Source: Candidatus Solincola jinzensis
Lineage (GTDB): Bacteria > Actinomycetota > Geothermincolia > Geothermincolales > RBG-13-55-18
DNA length: 8,362 nucleotides
Direction of reading: 5' to 3'
Assembly (NCBI GenBank): GCA_015711875.1
Contig: JACVJG010000095.1
Location: forward strand, 1-8,362
A program made the translations under genes and the position numbers. How positions within the stretch are numbered: position 1 is the first letter of the stretch; each line of letters begins with the position of its first letter. Below the pieces are notes generated by a model, which had not been told where the DNA came from, made no database searches, and saw only the letters and a list, made by a program, of their open reading frames with translations. This document shows positions 6,203 through 8,362 of this stretch, in pieces.

Positions 6203-6227
6203 GGTCACGCCTGTCCCCCGCGTCACC
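6203..6227 (-). repeat. imperfect stem-loop between cobD and btuF
   Basis: The arms GGTGACGC and GCGTGACC (minus strand) pair at seven of eight positions around a nine-base G-rich loop. It lies in the 93-base gap between the cobD stop and the btuF start, with no T-run after it. It may be an attenuation or processing structure, or chance. Confidence 0.3.
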
Positions 6228-6242
6228 AGATGGTAGCGCATG

Positions 6243-7412
6243 TCACCGGCCCATATCCCCGCACACCTCCTCCAGCGCCGCCAGGAGGCGGCTGTTGTCC
6301 TCTGGCGTCCTCACCGCCACGCGCAGGAACCCCCTCCCCAGTCCACGGAAATCGCGGCAGTCGCGTACCAGCATCCCCCTCCTCCCGAGGGCGTCCACCC
6401 TCTCCCCGGCTTCGTCCGCCCGCCGTAAAAAGCGCAGGAGCAGGAAGTTGGCGCGGGAGGGGAAGACCTCGAAGAGGCCGGTATCCAACAGGCCTTCCTC
6501 CAGCTCCTTCCTCCATGCCGCCACCGCGGCGCGCGTCTCCTCCATATACGCGTCCTCCTCCAAGCAGGCCAGGGCCGCGGCCTGAGCCACCACGTTCACC
6601 CTCCAGGGCACCGCCGCCCCCTCCAGGAGGGATATGAGCCTCTCCGGTCCGGCCATCCAACCGGGGCCTCGCAGCCCCGCGAGGGCGAAGGCCTTGGTGA
6701 AGGTGGAGATGACCACCAGGCCTTCCTCGCCCGCGTGAGGAAGGAGGCTGGCCTCCGCCGCCTCCCCGACAGGGCAGAAGGGCATGAAGCTCTCGTCCAC
6801 GGCCAGAATCCCCCCGCTGGCGCGGCAGGCCTCCAGGACCGGGATCAGCTCATCCTTTCCATAAAGCCGCCCGGTGGGGCTAGATGGGTTGCAGAAAAAG
6901 GTCAATCGCGACCGCGACGCCGCCTCCACCAGCTCCGCCACACGCAACGAGAATCCGTCCTCTGGCGACAGGAAGTGGAAGGCAGTCTCCGCCCTCGCGA
7001 TGGCCGCCGCCCGCTCGTACTCCCCGAAGGCGGGCGCGACCACGGTCACCCTGAAACGGCCTTGTGCCCCACCGCCTCCCCCGAGCCCGCGTTTGCTCGC
7101 CTCCCCGGCGAGTTCCCCCTCCCCCGCCTGCCGCGCCAGGTGGTGGATGAGCTCGCTGGAGCCGTTTCCCAGTATGAGCAGCTCCTCCCTCAAGCCAAGG
7201 CGAAGGGCCAACGCCGCCCTCAGCTTTTCCGCTCCCGGCTGGGGGTAACGCGCGGCGTCCTGGAGGGCGGCCCGCGCCGCCTCCAGGGCGCGCGGGGGAG
7301 GGCCGAGGGGATTCAGGTTCGAGCTGAAGTCGATAAAGTCCCCGGGGGGTATGCCGTATCGCTCCGCCGCCCATTCCAGGTTGCCCCCATGGGCTGGAAA
7401 ACCCCTGCTCAT
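6243..7412 (-). CDS. cobD: L-threonine-O-3-phosphate decarboxylase, PLP-dependent
   Basis: CobD decarboxylates L-threonine phosphate to (R)-1-amino-2-propanol O-2-phosphate, which CbiB attaches to cobyric acid. It belongs to the class I/II PLP aminotransferase fold, close to HisC. Family marks: N-terminal HGGN (8-11), DFSSNLNPLGPP (28-39), PLP-cradle GNGSSELI (82-89), NPSSPTG (175-181), VDESFMPF (205-212), the Schiff-base lysine in STFTKAFALAGLR (Lys240), and RDCRDFRGLGRGFLRVAVRT (350-369). HGGN and the RDC...FRVAVRT ending separate CobD from histidinol-phosphate aminotransferase. At 389 residues it is slightly long, with a Gly/Glu-rich insertion at about 96-119. The region after the lysine reads LRGPGWM where LRLGY is usual. 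ATG 7412 overlaps the cbiB stop as TGATG and follows a G-rich ribosome site. ATG at 7418 is a close alternative, adding two residues. Confidence 0.93.
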   Translation of the reverse strand: MSRGFPAHGGNLEWAAERYGIPPGDFIDFSSNLNPLGPPPRALEAARAALQDAARYPQPGAEKLRAALALRLGLREELLILGNGSSELIHHLARQAGEGELAGEASKRGLGGGGGAQGRFRVTVVAPAFGEYERAAAIARAETAFHFLSPEDGFSLRVAELVEAASRSRLTFFCNPSSPTGRLYGKDELIPVLEACRASGGILAVDESFMPFCPVGEAAEASLLPHAGEEGLVVISTFTKAFALAGLRGPGWMAGPERLISLLEGAAVPWRVNVVAQAAALACLEEDAYMEETRAAVAAWRKELEEGLLDTGLFEVFPSRANFLLLRFLRRADEAGERVDALGRRGMLVRDCRDFRGLGRGFLRVAVRTPEDNSRLLAALEEVCGDMGR

Positions 7413-8362
7413 CACCATCCCCCCTGCCTTTCCGCCGCCCGCGCCATGGCTAGCGCCAGAAGAAGGCCCAGCGCCGTAGCGGCTCTCAGCAGCCTTACCG
7501 CTTCCCGCACGCGCGCGGTATCCGCCGCCGCGCGGTCCTCGCCGATGGTCGGGTAAGCGTGCAGCTCGCCGCGGTACCACACCGGCCCTCCCAGCTCCAA
7601 CCCCAGGGCTCCCGCGAATGCGGCCTCGGGATGGGCGCTGTTGGGGCTGGCGTGGCGATGGCGGTCGCGCATCCCGATCCTCCATGCCCCGTCGGCGTCA
7701 AGGCCGCAGAGGGCCGCGGCGACCACGATGATGGGGAGGGAGAGGCGGGCAGGGATGAAAACGGCCAGGTCGTCCAGGCGAGCTGGGCACCATCCCAGGT
7801 GGAGGTGGCGCTCGTCCTTGTGCCCGAGCATGGAGTCCATGGTGGATACGGCCTTGAAGGCCAGCGCCGCAGGGGCGCCTCCCACCGCCGCCCACAGAAG
7901 GGGCGCCAGCACGCCGTCGCAGTAGTTCTCCGCCACCGACTCCACCACCGCCCTGCAGATCCCGCCCTCGTCCAGGCGGTCGGTATCCCTGCCCACCAGC
8001 GCCCGCAGGTGCGACCTCGCCGCGCCCACCTCACCCCGTTCCACGTCCTCCACGACCCGCAAAGCGCTTCTTTCCAGGTCCTTCCAGGCAAAGGCGGTGT
8101 AAAGGGTCAGCGTCTCGAGAAGGCCGGCGCGCCTCCCCGCCGTCAGCGCGCGCCCCGCGGCCCACCTGCCGCCAGCCACCACGGCCGCCAGCAGGCAGCC
8201 GCGCATACGCGCCCCGCGGTCATCAGGGTGGCGCTGGCCCAGCGCCGCCTCCAGCCTTTCGACGCACCACCCCATCAGGCGCACGGGATGAGGATATCCC
8301 TCGGGATCGCCCAGCAGGGCGTCGAGAGCGAAGGCCGCGGCGATGCTCCGCGCCCTCGAGGG
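7412..8362 (-). CDS. cbiB: adenosylcobinamide-phosphate synthase CbiB, 5' end off the window
   Basis: This integral membrane enzyme joins adenosylcobyric acid to aminopropanol phosphate, giving adenosylcobinamide phosphate. The frame is open to the window edge: 316 codons are present, including the N-terminal family motif LDALLGDPEGYPHPVRLMG (13-31). Since full proteins are about 310-320 residues, only a few residues are likely missing; an internal GTG at 8284 would cut through this motif and is not the start. Other conserved stretches: LVGRDTDRLDE (122-132), VESVAENYCDGVLAPLLW (140-157), FKAVSTMDSMLGHKDERH (169-186), ARLDDLAVFIPARLS (194-208) and RHASPNSAHPEAAFAGALG (236-254). Several hydrophobic segments agree with a multi-pass protein. 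ENYCDG has Cys where I expect Val, Ile or Ser. The stop TGA (7414-7412) shares a base with the cobD ATG, so the two are probably translationally coupled. Confidence 0.95.
   Translation of the reverse strand, partial: PSRARSIAAAFALDALLGDPEGYPHPVRLMGWCVERLEAALGQRHPDDRGARMRGCLLAAVVAGGRWAAGRALTAGRRAGLLETLTLYTAFAWKDLERSALRVVEDVERGEVGAARSHLRALVGRDTDRLDEGGICRAVVESVAENYCDGVLAPLLWAAVGGAPAALAFKAVSTMDSMLGHKDERHLHLGWCPARLDDLAVFIPARLSLPIIVVAAALCGLDADGAWRIGMRDRHRHASPNSAHPEAAFAGALGLELGGPVWYRGELHAYPTIGEDRAAADTARVREAVRLLRAATALGLLLALAMARAAERQGGW

Noticed and set aside
7413..7685. In-frame N-terminal extension of cobD up to 7685
   Set aside because: It overlaps conserved cbiB coding sequence, and its peptide is Arg/Gly/Pro-rich with no CobD similarity; HGGN near the N-terminus is the family start.

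Overview
This is a high-GC window (mostly about 65-80% GC line by line) in which every convincing gene lies on the minus strand, so transcription runs from high to low coordinates. Six genes form one vitamin B12 (cobalamin) cluster, in the order cbiB (5' end off the window), cobD, btuF, btuC, btuD and cbiP. cbiB, cobD and cbiP carry out late corrin-ring steps: CbiP amidates the adenosylated cobyrinic acid diamide to adenosylcobyric acid, CobD makes aminopropanol phosphate from threonine phosphate, and CbiB joins the two. btuF, btuC and btuD encode the binding lipoprotein, permease and ATPase of a B12/corrinoid ABC importer. The cell can therefore probably import corrinoids and also complete them. 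Nucleotide-loop genes (cobU/S/T) are not in the window.

Layout: 8362-7412 cbiB; 7412-6243 cobD, overlapping cbiB by one base; 6149-5220 btuF, after a 93-nt gap with an imperfect hairpin; 5219-4905 a long noncoding gap rich in inverted repeats; 4904-3804 btuC; 3782-2517 btuD, which has an extra C-terminal Rossmann-like domain; 2520-955 cbiP, overlapping the btuD stop; 954-565 noncoding; 564-298 a short membrane-anchored hypothetical; 326-48 a coding remnant that looks like the C-terminus of another protein, or the same protein after a frameshift; 47-1 unresolved.

The organism is probably a high-GC bacterium, for example a deep-branching actinobacterium, a high-GC clostridial relative or a chloroflexus-like lineage. 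This rests only on base composition, a lipoprotein-type BtuF and the extended BtuD, which resembles archaeal-type B12 ATPases as I remember them. The sequence alone does not settle the phylum.

I found no wholly new multi-gene system. The points most worth following are the structured btuF-btuC spacer, the C-terminal domain of BtuD, and the broken reading frame or sequence junction near position 320.
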